Source: Actinobacteria bacterium OK074 (lineage in GTDB: Bacteria; Actinomycetota; Actinomycetes; Streptomycetales; Streptomycetaceae). From it: a stretch of DNA of 64,000 bases. Below are positions 9,240 through 17,827 of this stretch, one piece after another (the first letter of the stretch is position 1; every line of letters starts with the position of its first letter). The DNA is taken from NCBI GenBank assembly GCA_001298575.1, contig LJCV01000077.1:1-64000 (forward strand), given 5' to 3'. The notes beneath the pieces are model-generated. The model was not told where the DNA came from and searched no databases. It saw only the letters and a program-made list of their open reading frames with translations. The position numbers and the translations under genes were made by a program.

Positions 9240-10421
9240 ATGTCCGATGACTGGAAGCGGCAGATCGACCGGGCCCACGCCGCGCTCGTGCGCCGCGACG
9301 ACCCCACGTCCTGGGTAACCGAGGCCGATGCCATGGACGCGTTCGACCGCTTCCCGCGCCTCGCCGTTCGGGGCCCCGCCTTCGGCATCGCCCAGCAGGA
9401 CCCTCGGACCGACGCCCACTGGCGGCTGCTGCTGCCCGTGACCGACTCGACGCCCCAGATGGCGCGGGACGGGCTCAACTCCCATCTGTGGTTCAAAGCC
9501 AAGGACGACACCGACGAGCCGGCCGTACGTCGCGCGCTCCTGGACGCCGTCGCCGTACTGGAGCGCGAACCGGTCAACGAACTGGAGGTGCTCGGCGTTC
9601 GCTACCGCGTGGTGCGCGGTGACGAGTTCACGCGGATCGACGACGACGGCCCGGAGCCGCCCCGTCCCACCGACCGCGAACCGGTCGCCCCCTCCTGGGA
9701 GAACGGCCACCGCGACCCGCTCGCGGATCCCGGATACGTCCTGACCCCCGGGCAGCACGACACCAGCCCCGCCACCGCCGCCCTCCGCCTGGGCCTGCGC
9801 GGCTTCACCTACACCGGGGAACGCTTCCCCGCGGACGTCCGCGCGGACTCCGAACGGGCCCTCGTCACCCACCTCGACATCACCTTGCTGCCCACCGCCT
9901 TCTGCACGGTCGAACGCGGCCGCAGGGGCTGGAAGCCCCACGGCACCCTCCAGCCCACCCCGCACGACAGTCGCCGGCTGCTCTACGACGCCATGACCGA
10001 GACCTGGCCCCTCATCTACCGGTTCGACGACGAGAAGAGAGCCGTCTACCGCCGGGCCGCCGAGGAGTTCAGGAGCGCCGGCCGGGCCAACGAGGTGCGA
10101 GTGGACGACACCCTGTTCCGGATCTGCCGCGTCGAGCGCCTGATGCGCTCCGGCCCCGACGGCCCCGAACCGCCCCGCCCCTCGGACCACGACGACCAGG
10201 GCCCCATGAAGATGCACCCGACCATGGACGAGCACGGCACCCTGCACTACAGCGAGGAGTCAGCAGGGCCCGAGTCGCAGGATCCGGTTCGAGGCCGAGA
10301 TCGGCGAGGTGGCGCTGAAGTCGTGTGTACGTGTGCTGGGCGGCGTCGTGCCGTCCGGCGGTTTGGTGCAGGCGGATCGCGTGCTGGTAGAGCTGTTCGT
10401 GATCGGGGTGAAGGGCCATGA
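9240..10421 (+). CDS. DUF5954-like protein with abnormal C-terminal tail
   Basis: I recognise the conserved run around LEVLGVRYRVVRGDEF and the EPPRPTD and EPPRPSD repeats of the DUF5954-type proteins of Streptomyces, whose function is unknown. The start is ATG at 9240, and an in-frame GTG lies at 9222. The protein appears normal up to about residue 340 (LHYSEES, near 10262). The remaining 50 or so residues are Arg/Gly-rich and are simply the antisense of the convergent BTAD gene. The normal C-terminus therefore seems to have been lost or fused at that point. The overlap with the opposing gene is about 350 bases. Confidence 0.7.
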   Translation: MSDDWKRQIDRAHAALVRRDDPTSWVTEADAMDAFDRFPRLAVRGPAFGIAQQDPRTDAHWRLLLPVTDSTPQMARDGLNSHLWFKAKDDTDEPAVRRALLDAVAVLEREPVNELEVLGVRYRVVRGDEFTRIDDDGPEPPRPTDREPVAPSWENGHRDPLADPGYVLTPGQHDTSPATAALRLGLRGFTYTGERFPADVRADSERALVTHLDITLLPTAFCTVERGRRGWKPHGTLQPTPHDSRRLLYDAMTETWPLIYRFDDEKRAVYRRAAEEFRSAGRANEVRVDDTLFRICRVERLMRSGPDGPEPPRPSDHDDQGPMKMHPTMDEHGTLHYSEESAGPESQDPVRGRDRRGGAEVVCTCAGRRRAVRRFGAGGSRAGRAVRDRGEGP

Positions 10422-13041
10422 CGTGGTCGAGTGCGGTGAGCGCCTCGTCTACCCGGCGAGCATCGTCCGACCGCTCGGCTTGGCGGGCCAAACGCAAGGC
10501 TGCGTCGGCCGCCTTCGTGGCAAGGTGCTCTCGAATACCGTCGGCCCACATGTGGTCACCTCCATGGGCGAACGCTCCTCGGTAATGGCGAAGCGCCTCG
10601 CGCACGGCGGCCAGGCGCGCATCCTGCCCGTCGGCTGAATTCGCTCTTCCCAGAGATGCGATGAAATCCTCCAGATCGGTTTCTACCAACTCCGGGTGGA
10701 GTTTATGCAGTTCTCCATGGAGTTGAATGAATTCTCGCTGGGTGATTCCGGTGGCCGCGCGAAAAGCGCGCCGTACCGCCCGGCGCAGGTTCTTGAGCTC
10801 GCGGGCGTGCTGCTCGGCGTCTCCGTCCAGGCGCAGGTTGTCGGCGATGTCCGAGGCGAGCAGTCCTGTGGGGTGGGCTGCCAGCAGAGCGAGGAATTCG
10901 CGTACCTCCGCCCGCAGGTTCGTGCCGATCGGGTCGTCGTTCCCCCGTGCGTACAAAGTGACGGGGCCCAGGACATGCAGTCGGATCGGCTTGCGCTGCG
11001 GAAGTCGGTCCGTCTCGCCGGACTGCGGGGAGTGCACATGCCCCAGCGGGGCGGCCCCGTGCCGCTCCTTCCCCTCGTCCCGTTCGTTCTCCTCGGCGTC
11101 TTCGGCAGGCTCTTCGGCGGGCGGCGCGGCCGGCCCGGGGTGCCTGACGGAGGCGGTGCGGGGGCGCGGATTCTGACCATGGGCGCCGAGGACGACCTGG
11201 ATGATGTCCCGGGTGGCATCCGCTGTGAGTTGGAACAGGCTCAGCGCGTCCGCCCTCGGATCCACGGCACCGTCCGCGAGGCGCCCGGTCGTGGAACCGT
11301 CGGCGGCGACGTGCCACCGTGCAGAGCCGGAAAGCGGTGTGCCGAGGGTGAGGACGAGCAAGGTGTCGCCCGCCGCTCGCGTCGCCAGTGCCGCCAGTTG
11401 TCCTGCGTAAGCGGGCTCCGGCGCTGCCAGGAGGAGCAGAGTGCCAGGACCCGCATCCCCGTCGGCGGGTTGTTCCTGGCTGCCGTCGGGCTTCTCCGCC
11501 GGTTCCAGGACGGACTCGACTCGATGTTGCCAGTGGCGGGCGTGGGCGACGAGGTGTTCTTCGGCCAGCCTGATGGCCTCGGCGGTGTCGGCGGCCTGGG
11601 TGAGCGCGGTGAAGTCGGACGGCAGCCCGGGGATCAGGCGGTCGGCCAGCAACTCGGGTACGACGGCCCGTACGTGCGGTGCTGTGGGACGTTGCCGTTC
11701 GGCGGCGGTGAGGATGCCGCACAGCAGCGCGCGCAAGGCGGCGTCGACGCCGGGGCCGCTCCAGTCGCAGCCTCCGCCATGAGCCACCGCATCGAGGGCG
11801 ACCTCCTCGCCGTCGGCATGGCCGATGGTGACCACGCTCACGGGTTGCGGCCGCCCAGGCGGAGTGCGACGGGAGACCAACGTCTCGGGGTCCACCGACC
11901 CGGACGGCAGCGATGCCTCGCGCGCCGCCCACGTGGCCTTCTCCACCACCGGACTCAGCCTCGGTTCGTGAACGTCCGTGCCGGGCCGGCGGGTTCGGCG
12001 GCGGTGGAAGCGGACATAGCGAAGCGCGGCCAGCAGTCCGGCCGCCGTGGTGATGCCGATCAGGCTCGCCTCCCCCACACTGACCACCGCCGGTCCGCGT
12101 TCGACCTGCCGCTGTTGCTCTCCATAGCCTCGCTCTGAGCGGGTCTCGCGCGAGTGGGTACGGTCCGTGTGCCCGTCACGGGCATGATCGGGGGAGTCCA
12201 CGGAGGCTTCCGGGCGTGCTGAAGCGGATGGTGCGGATGGTGCGGGAGGGGTGGGCCGCGAGGTGGCCGTCCTTTCGACGGGCACGGTCAAGCGCCATCC
12301 GGGCCTGATCAGATCGGGGTCGGTCAGCCGTCCGCCATCCGGTTGAACTCGGTCCTTGTTCAACTTGTAGATCCGCGGCCACTTCAGAGCATCCCCCAGG
12401 TGGTTTGCCGCGATGTCCCACAAGGTGTCGCCCTCCAGCACCACGTACTCGACACGCTCGAACCGGGCGCCTCCTGCCGGGCCGAGCGCGGCGAACTCGC
12501 CGCCGGCCACCGATGAAGAACCCGCGTACGACGTCGCCGTCCGAGCCGGAGTCGGATGCAACGGTGCGGACGCGACCACCCGGCCCGCCGACTCGTCGGC
12601 TGCGAAGGCCGGTTGGGCGACAGCGGCATGCGGTCGCCACAGGCCGAGCAGGGCGACGACGAGGGTGCCGACGCACAGGGCGGCCAGCGAGCCCCGGACG
12701 GGCAGGGCGGCCACGTGCTGATGGTGTACGCCATGGTCACGCATCAGGTCCGGCAAATGCGTCACGTACCAGAAGACCTCCCGCGCCACCGACCACGCGA
12801 ACGCGGCCCAGCACACCCAGCCGAACAGCGCGAGCAGTTCGACCATGAGCGGATCGCTGACGGGCTCCGCGATCCGGTCGGCGAGGTCCTGCCACGAGGA
12901 GACCCGCTCCGGCCACGGCACACCGGCCGCCCTCCACAGCACCCAGGGCATCCCCAGCAGCAGCGCGCACGTGGCAACGCCAGCTCCTGCGACGGTGGTC
13001 ACGGCCCGGAGCCGTACGCGGGTGGAGTAGTAAGACGTCAT
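10069..13041 (-). CDS. Membrane-anchored LysM-BTAD transcriptional regulator
   Basis: Up to 990 residues. The start is ATG at 13041, with GAGG 7 bases upstream. The N-terminal 150 residues contain about three hydrophobic membrane segments. A LysM domain follows at about residues 197-248 (EGDTLWDIAANHLGD, then LIRPGWRLTVP). A further hydrophobic segment lies near residue 335. From about residue 680 comes an OmpR-type winged helix (IRLHVLGPVTLYARG), then a BTAD/TPR region ending at LGLEPDPATRALL. This is the SARP-like activator arrangement fused to a wall-binding sensor. The last 65 residues read into the antisense of the DUF5954-like gene and have no normal look. The gene follows the Tad genes by 66 bases on the same strand, so it may sense the wall and control pilus genes. 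That role is inferred. Confidence 0.8.
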   Translation of the reverse strand: MTSYYSTRVRLRAVTTVAGAGVATCALLLGMPWVLWRAAGVPWPERVSSWQDLADRIAEPVSDPLMVELLALFGWVCWAAFAWSVAREVFWYVTHLPDLMRDHGVHHQHVAALPVRGSLAALCVGTLVVALLGLWRPHAAVAQPAFAADESAGRVVASAPLHPTPARTATSYAGSSSVAGGEFAALGPAGGARFERVEYVVLEGDTLWDIAANHLGDALKWPRIYKLNKDRVQPDGGRLTDPDLIRPGWRLTVPVERTATSRPTPPAPSAPSASARPEASVDSPDHARDGHTDRTHSRETRSERGYGEQQRQVERGPAVVSVGEASLIGITTAAGLLAALRYVRFHRRRTRRPGTDVHEPRLSPVVEKATWAAREASLPSGSVDPETLVSRRTPPGRPQPVSVVTIGHADGEEVALDAVAHGGGCDWSGPGVDAALRALLCGILTAAERQRPTAPHVRAVVPELLADRLIPGLPSDFTALTQAADTAEAIRLAEEHLVAHARHWQHRVESVLEPAEKPDGSQEQPADGDAGPGTLLLLAAPEPAYAGQLAALATRAAGDTLLVLTLGTPLSGSARWHVAADGSTTGRLADGAVDPRADALSLFQLTADATRDIIQVVLGAHGQNPRPRTASVRHPGPAAPPAEEPAEDAEENERDEGKERHGAAPLGHVHSPQSGETDRLPQRKPIRLHVLGPVTLYARGNDDPIGTNLRAEVREFLALLAAHPTGLLASDIADNLRLDGDAEQHARELKNLRRAVRRAFRAATGITQREFIQLHGELHKLHPELVETDLEDFIASLGRANSADGQDARLAAVREALRHYRGAFAHGGDHMWADGIREHLATKAADAALRLARQAERSDDARRVDEALTALDHVMALHPDHEQLYQHAIRLHQTAGRHDAAQHTYTRLQRHLADLGLEPDPATRALLTPRCSAGCRARPWSGASSWGPGRRGPRGGAVRGRRGRSASGARRGRSGTGCRPLAPRWPGRRS

Positions 13042-13107
13042 CGCTGGGCCTCTTCCTCGCCGCTCACCCGTCCGGGCCACGGCATCACCAACACCGGACT
13101 GCGGGAG

Positions 13108-13542
13108 TTACGGGGTTACACGCTCGGCCTGGGCGGTGGCGGTCGCGGTGACGGTCAGCGTGCGGACGCCCACGAGTTGGAGGATCTGAGCGTGCTGGTG
13201 ATGCGTCACGTGAACGGTCACCGTGTCGCCGCGCACCGTCGCCGTACCGCTGTCGCCCGTGGCGGCGACATAGCCCCGTGCCGCGGCGGCGGCCGAGGCC
13301 CTCGTCAACCTGACGTCGGCCGCGCCGCGCAACCGCCCGATGTCCAGTTCCTGCGCTCCCGTGCGGGCGGCTTCCTGCGCGGTGTCCAGGGCTCCGGCCT
13401 TGCCGGCCAAGGCCAGGCCGCCGTCCACGACGATCCCGGCGAACAGCCAGAGAGCCAGCACGGTCCCGACGACGAACGCCGTGACCTGACCACGGTCGTC
13501 CGCCCGCTCCCGGGCACGTTTCGGTCCCGGCATCTGGATCAC
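13108..13542 (-). CDS. TadG-like pilus assembly protein (144 aa)
   Basis: Residues 17-45 form the conserved N-terminal segment of TadE/TadG proteins: RGQVTAF, then a hydrophobic helix ending in VVDGGLALAGKAGALD. The rest is Ala/Thr/Val-rich with repeated VTVHV and LTVTATATAQ strands, as expected for an exported pseudopilin-like protein. The start overlaps the upstream TadE-like gene by 4 bases (ATGA). In Tad systems such proteins initiate or prime the Flp pilus at the membrane. Confidence 0.75.
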   Translation of the reverse strand: MIQMPGPKRARERADDRGQVTAFVVGTVLALWLFAGIVVDGGLALAGKAGALDTAQEAARTGAQELDIGRLRGAADVRLTRASAAAAARGYVAATGDSGTATVRGDTVTVHVTHHQHAQILQLVGVRTLTVTATATAQAERVTP

Positions 13543-13976
13543 GGCATGCTCCGGTAATGGTCGACGCCTGAATGAGCCGTGTCAGCCACGACGATGCGTC
13601 CCGGCATCCCGGTCACCGCAAGGTCCGCGAGGTCGGCGGTGCACGTGACCCGTGCGGACACGCTGCCACCCGGCATCAACCCGCCTGTTGCGACGGCGAC
13701 TTGAGGATGCGTGCAGGCACTGTGCGCCGAGCGCAGCGCGTCACGCGCCGCTGTCTGCGCATCGGCCCGTGCCTGGGCCTCGGTCCGGGCCAGGGAGGCG
13801 GCGCGTGCGGCCTGGTGCGCGGCGTCCGCCACCTTGATCCGTGCGTCGGACAGACGCCCGAGCCCGACGACGACCAGCAGGATCAGCATGAGCAGCGGCG
13901 TCACCAAGACCAGCTCGACGGCCGCCGATCCCCGGTCTGTAGTCCGTCTTTCGAGGCCGACGGCTCCTCGCGTCAC
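13539..13976 (-). CDS. TadE-family pseudopilin (second copy, 145 aa)
   Basis: The protein starts with a basic segment, then RGSAAVELVLVTPLLMLILLVV, the E-plus-hydrophobic motif of TadE proteins near residues 15-37. A helical AADAAHQAARAAS-like region follows. Two cysteines lie in the C-terminal part (SACTH and VTCTA). It overlaps both neighbours by 4 bases, so translation is probably coupled. TadE proteins are minor pilins processed by a prepilin peptidase; no peptidase gene is seen in the window. Confidence 0.8.
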   Translation of the reverse strand: MTRGAVGLERRTTDRGSAAVELVLVTPLLMLILLVVVGLGRLSDARIKVADAAHQAARAASLARTEAQARADAQTAARDALRSAHSACTHPQVAVATGGLMPGGSVSARVTCTADLADLAVTGMPGRIVVADTAHSGVDHYRSMP

Positions 13977-14380
13977 GGAGTGTCTCCTTGCGGGGTAGTG
14001 AGGCGTTCGACGGCTCCGGAGGCCGTGCCCGAGGCGTGCAGGCGAAGCCCGGGCACCACCGGGATCACGGTCCCCGTCACCCGCACGGTGGCCCGTGCGG
14101 CCGTACGCCGCACGGTCACGGAGGGAGCGGTCAGGACGTGGCCTCCGAGTTGGGAAACGCTGGTCCTGGCCTGTGTCTGCCCGTCGGCGGCCGTCGCGTC
14201 CTTCACGCGGGCGGCGGCCAGGGCGCGTTCGGCGGCGTACTGCGCGATGTGCTCGGCGTGCCAGGCCAGCGCGAACTGCACGATGAGCAGCATCAGCAGC
14301 AGTACGACCGGGACGACCAGGACCAGTTGGGTGGCTACGGCGCCGCGATCGTCGCCGAGACGGGGTGAGGCGTATCGCAC
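13973..14380 (-). CDS. TadE-family pseudopilin (first copy, 135 aa)
   Basis: The N-terminus has RGAVATQLVLVVPVVLLLMLL at about residues 12-32, a TadE-type signal and membrane helix. It continues with AWHAEHIAQYAAERALAAAR, a typical pilin-like helix. It lies 3 bases after the Flp-like pilin gene and overlaps the next TadE gene by 4 bases. The role is inferred to be a minor pilin of the Tad apparatus. Confidence 0.8.
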   Translation of the reverse strand: MRYASPRLGDDRGAVATQLVLVVPVVLLLMLLIVQFALAWHAEHIAQYAAERALAAARVKDATAADGQTQARTSVSQLGGHVLTAPSVTVRRTAARATVRVTGTVIPVVPGLRLHASGTASGAVERLTTPQGDTP

Positions 14381-14383
14381 GAG

Positions 14384-14584
14384 TCAGCCCATGTCGATGC
14401 CGTTGGCACGGGCGACGACCTTCGCGACGATGATGCCGACGACGGTCAGGCCGAGGACCGCGAGGAGCGCGGTGACCACTACCGTCTCGGTCGTGTAGCC
14501 CGCGTCCTCACGGACGGCATGTCGCACACGCGCGACCCGCGCACGTACGACTGCGGTCAGGTGGTCCAGGGGAGTACGGAACAT
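14384..14584 (-). CDS. Flp-like major pilin or small TadE-like membrane protein (66 aa)
   Basis: A 66-residue protein with a basic N-terminus, the motif DAGYTTETVVVTALLAVLG and one long hydrophobic helix, followed by a short tail. This matches the size and layout of Flp pilins encoded in actinobacterial Tad clusters. The start ATG at 14584 is preceded by AGGAGA 9-10 bases upstream. Longer upstream starts in the same frame would overlap the TadC gene and have no pilin-like sequence. It sits exactly where the pilin gene is expected, between tadC and tadE. Confidence 0.75.
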   Translation of the reverse strand: MFRTPLDHLTAVVRARVARVRHAVREDAGYTTETVVVTALLAVLGLTVVGIIVAKVVARANGIDMG

Positions 14585-14649
14585 ACAGGTTGTTCTCCTG
14601 TCTATGGAAATCCGCACGGCGGACTGAACTGCGGCCTCCGTCAGAGGCT

Positions 14650-15549
14650 TCAGGCGGCCGTCAGCACATGGGCGAGGGCGGGGTAGCCGATCAGCAGTAG
14701 GAAGGCGGCGAAGAGGACGACCACCGGCAGGGACATCTGCTCGGTCGCGGCCTGCGCGGCACCGTCGGCGTCCGCGATACGACGCCGCCGCATCGCCCGG
14801 GCCTTCGCCGCGAGCGATCCCCGGACCTTCGCGCCCTCGGCTCCGGCGAGGTTGAGCGTGGCCGCCAGTTCGGTCAGGTCGCCGACGCTCAACTGCCGTC
14901 CGAGTTCGCCGAGATGGGGCCAGGGGCTGGTGCGGGTCAGCTGAGCGACGTGCAGGGCATGGCGGAGTTTGGCGGCGGCCCAGCCCGCGGGCGCCTGAAC
15001 AGCGTGAGTGAGAGCCTGGTGGACTCCGGCACCGCCCGCGAGCCCGATCACCGTGAGATCGAGAACGAGGCTGAGGGTGTGCCGCATCTCGCGTCGCCGC
15101 TCGGCGGCTTGCCGACGAACGGCGAGGTCGGGCACGAAGAACAGCGCCACGGCGAGCGTGAGCGAGCCGCTGACCGGAATCCACCACCCGGTGCGGATCC
15201 CGGCCCCGAGGCCGGCCAACGCCAGGGCCAGCCACGGCGTGACAAGCCCGGCGATCGCGCAGGTCGCCTTGCCCGCAAGGTGTTTGTCCACGTCCTGCCC
15301 GCACACGGCCAGGTCGGCGCGCAGGGAGGTAGTGGGAAAGCCGAGCGCCCGAACCAGCGGAACGAACCGTCGGCCCAGCCGGGTCGCCCACTCGTCCGGC
15401 TCGGTTTCCCGCACGAGTGCGGGCGGCGGGGGCGGGGCGTTGAGCGCGGCCAGCACGTCGGCGAGCGCGGGTCTTGGCGAGCGCAGGCCGTGGGCGACGG
15501 CGGTCAGCCCGGCTCCGAACAGAGCCCCCAGCACCAGGATCGTGATCAT
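14650..15549 (-). CDS. tadC: TadC-like type II/IV secretion inner-membrane protein
   Basis: 299 residues of the T2SF/GspF family. Hydrophobic segments lie near the N-terminus, at about residues 95-145, and at the C-terminus (VVVLFAAFLLLIGYPAL). The central RRREMRHTLSLVLDLTVIGLAGG region and the GAKVRGSLAAKARAMRRRRIADA region are typical of TadC. It would form the inner-membrane platform together with TadB. Its start overlaps the tadB stop by 4 bases. Confidence 0.85.
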   Translation of the reverse strand: MITILVLGALFGAGLTAVAHGLRSPRPALADVLAALNAPPPPPALVRETEPDEWATRLGRRFVPLVRALGFPTTSLRADLAVCGQDVDKHLAGKATCAIAGLVTPWLALALAGLGAGIRTGWWIPVSGSLTLAVALFFVPDLAVRRQAAERRREMRHTLSLVLDLTVIGLAGGAGVHQALTHAVQAPAGWAAAKLRHALHVAQLTRTSPWPHLGELGRQLSVGDLTELAATLNLAGAEGAKVRGSLAAKARAMRRRRIADADGAAQAATEQMSLPVVVLFAAFLLLIGYPALAHVLTAA

Positions 15550-16466
15550 CGGATTCCTCCCGACGCGGCGCCCGCGTCCGCTGCCGCGGGAACGTCCGGG
15601 TTCGCCGCGCCCATCAGGCGTACGGGGTCGTCGATACGGCCGATCGCGGTCAGCCAGGCAAAGGCGATCGCGAACAACACGCCCACCACGGCCAGGACCA
15701 CCTGCCCGGCGACCGTGTCGAAGGGGTCCAGATACGGCCGGTTGAGGACAACCAGCCCCACCGCCATCCCGAGGGTGACGGTCACGGTGACCCGGACCCC
15801 GGTGCGGATGCTGGCCCTGCCCGCGTCGACCCGCTGTCGCATCGCGACCTGCTCGCGCACCGAGTCGGCCAACTCACCCAGCAGCGCGGACAGTTGGCTG
15901 GCCTGCTGCTCCGCCGCCATCACGAGCGCGGCCACCACCACGTCCGCCAAGGGATCGTTCACCTCATCGGCGAAGGCGCGCAGCGCCGCGGGGAGTGGGC
16001 GGCCCGCGCGTACGGACGCCGCCAGGTCTCCCAGCTCCCGTTCCAGCGCGGCGGGAGCGATGTCCGCGGTGACCAGTACGGCCTGCTCCAGGCCCGCCGC
16101 GGCGGACAGGGTGTCGCGGAGCATTTCCGTCCAGGTGGCGAGCGCCTCCATGCGCTCGGTCCGCCGCGCGGCCTGCCGGTCCGGGCCCAGCAGTCCGGGC
16201 AGGGTGAGCATCGCCGCCGTGGTGAGTACGGCCGCCACCGGCCAGGCCGTGAGCGCTCCCGCGACCACGCCCGCCACCAGCGACACGGTCACGCGGCGCG
16301 TGGTCCAGTTCGCGGGCAGTCGCTCGGCGGGGCGCCGCCCCGAACGCGTGCGTTCCTCAGCGGCAGGACGCCGTACGGCACCGTAGACGATCGCGACCAG
16401 CCCGACGCCGAAGGCGGTCCCGAGGATCGCCGCGACCGGCATCAAAGATCCACCCATGAGAGCCAT
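15546..16466 (-). CDS. tadB: TadB-like inner-membrane platform protein
   Basis: 306 residues of the T2SF family. Paired hydrophobic segments lie at about residues 8-28 and 57-88, and again near the C-terminus (GMAVGLVVLNRPYL and VVLAVVGVLFAIAF). The central MEALATWTEMLRDTLSAAAGLEQAV is the conserved TadB signature. The start is ATG at 16466, 5 bases after the tadA stop; an in-frame ATG lies at 16457. It works with TadC as the pilus assembly platform driven by TadA. Confidence 0.85.
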   Translation of the reverse strand: MALMGGSLMPVAAILGTAFGVGLVAIVYGAVRRPAAEERTRSGRRPAERLPANWTTRRVTVSLVAGVVAGALTAWPVAAVLTTAAMLTLPGLLGPDRQAARRTERMEALATWTEMLRDTLSAAAGLEQAVLVTADIAPAALERELGDLAASVRAGRPLPAALRAFADEVNDPLADVVVAALVMAAEQQASQLSALLGELADSVREQVAMRQRVDAGRASIRTGVRVTVTVTLGMAVGLVVLNRPYLDPFDTVAGQVVLAVVGVLFAIAFAWLTAIGRIDDPVRLMGAANPDVPAAADAGAASGGIR

Positions 16467-16471
16467 GCCGC

Positions 16472-17827
16472 TCACGCTCCCCACGGGGAAAGGGAGGCCG
16501 CCTGCGTGTCCAGGCCGACCACGGTCAGATCGTGAAGTGTCTCCGCCCGCAACGAAGTTGCCAGCTCGGCACGCCCGTCCGGGCCGGGCCGGTAGACCTC
16601 GTTGGAGACGACCTGCGCCCCGTCCGCGTCGATGACCTCCCGCACCGAGTCGACCACCCGCCGCCCCTGGCCGTCCCAACCGAGGTGGACGACGAAGTGC
16701 ACGGCGGAGGCCACCAGCAGGTTCGTCGCCTCCAGCGACAGCCGCTCGGGCGCCTGGGCCGCGTACGAGGCGAGTTTGGTGAACACCCCGCGCGAGGTGG
16801 AGGCGTGGATGGTCGAGAGCGAGCCGTCGTTGCCCTGGGACATGGCGTTGCACATCGGGATGACCTCGGCCCCGCGGATCTCCCCGACGATCACCCGGTC
16901 CGGAGACATGCGCAGCCCCCAACGCACCAGTTCCGCCTGGTCGATGCCGCCCTGGCCCTCGATGTTCGGCTCGCGGGCCTGCATCGCCACGACGTTGGGA
17001 TGCCCGGCCGTATCCGCGTCCAGCCCCAGCTCGAAGGTGTCCTCGATGGTCACCAGCCGCTCCGCGGGCGGGATCTCGCTGGCGAACGCCCGCAGCACCG
17101 TCGTCTTGCCGACGTTCGTGCCGCCGCCGATGACGATGTTCTTGCGGGCCCGTACGAGCGCCGCGAGGAAGGCGGCCAGCCGCGGGTCGCACACCCCCAG
17201 CCGTACGAGTTCGGCCATCGAGGAGGCGGGGAAGCGGTGCCGACGGATCGTCAGCGACACCCGGCCCGTCACTGCCATCACCGCGAACAGGCGTGAACCG
17301 TCCGGGAGTTGAAGGTTCAGCCGGGGCATCCCCCGGTCGAATCGTCGCTCCTCGCCCTCCACACCCGCCGCGAGGTTCCGCACCAGGTCCACGAGTTCGG
17401 CGTCCGAGGCGGCCACCGGCTGCCGCCGGTGCCACTGCCCGTGCGCGTCCTTGACCCACACCACGTCGCATCCGTTGACGCAGATGTTCTCCAGGCTCTC
17501 GTCGGCGAGCAGCCGCTCCAGTCCGCCGGTGCCGAACAGCGCGTCCTCCACCGCCAGCACGATCCGCTCCTCGGCCCACGGGTCCAGCGCGCGACCACCT
17601 TCGGTCACGGTCTGCCGCCACTGAACGCCGAGTTCCTCGCCCAGCAGGCGCTTCACCGTGCGCCGTCGCGCCGTCTCGTCCTCCGGCGGCAGACCGGCGG
17701 CCTCGCGCTCGCCGGCGTACGACGCGAGCCGGGCCACCACACGCTGCTGGACCAGAGTCGCCAACTGCCGCTCCGGGCCACCGATCTGCTCCGGCACCAC
17801 ACCTGCGGAAGCATCCAACGAGGTCAT
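16472..17827 (-). CDS. tadA: TadA-type secretion ATPase (451 aa)
   Basis: A CpaF/TadA-family hexameric ATPase. Walker A is IGGGTNVGKTT near residue 230. A Walker B-type segment is RVIVGEIRGAEV near residue 310, and conserved His-box and Asp-box segments (TIEDTFELGL, GSLSTIHAST) are present. It powers extension or retraction of the Flp pilus at the cytoplasmic face. It overlaps the TadZ-like gene by 4 bases and is followed by tadB after 5 bases. The length is normal for actinobacterial TadA. Confidence 0.92.
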   Translation of the reverse strand: MTSLDASAGVVPEQIGGPERQLATLVQQRVVARLASYAGEREAAGLPPEDETARRRTVKRLLGEELGVQWRQTVTEGGRALDPWAEERIVLAVEDALFGTGGLERLLADESLENICVNGCDVVWVKDAHGQWHRRQPVAASDAELVDLVRNLAAGVEGEERRFDRGMPRLNLQLPDGSRLFAVMAVTGRVSLTIRRHRFPASSMAELVRLGVCDPRLAAFLAALVRARKNIVIGGGTNVGKTTVLRAFASEIPPAERLVTIEDTFELGLDADTAGHPNVVAMQAREPNIEGQGGIDQAELVRWGLRMSPDRVIVGEIRGAEVIPMCNAMSQGNDGSLSTIHASTSRGVFTKLASYAAQAPERLSLEATNLLVASAVHFVVHLGWDGQGRRVVDSVREVIDADGAQVVSNEVYRPGPDGRAELATSLRAETLHDLTVVGLDTQAASLSPWGA

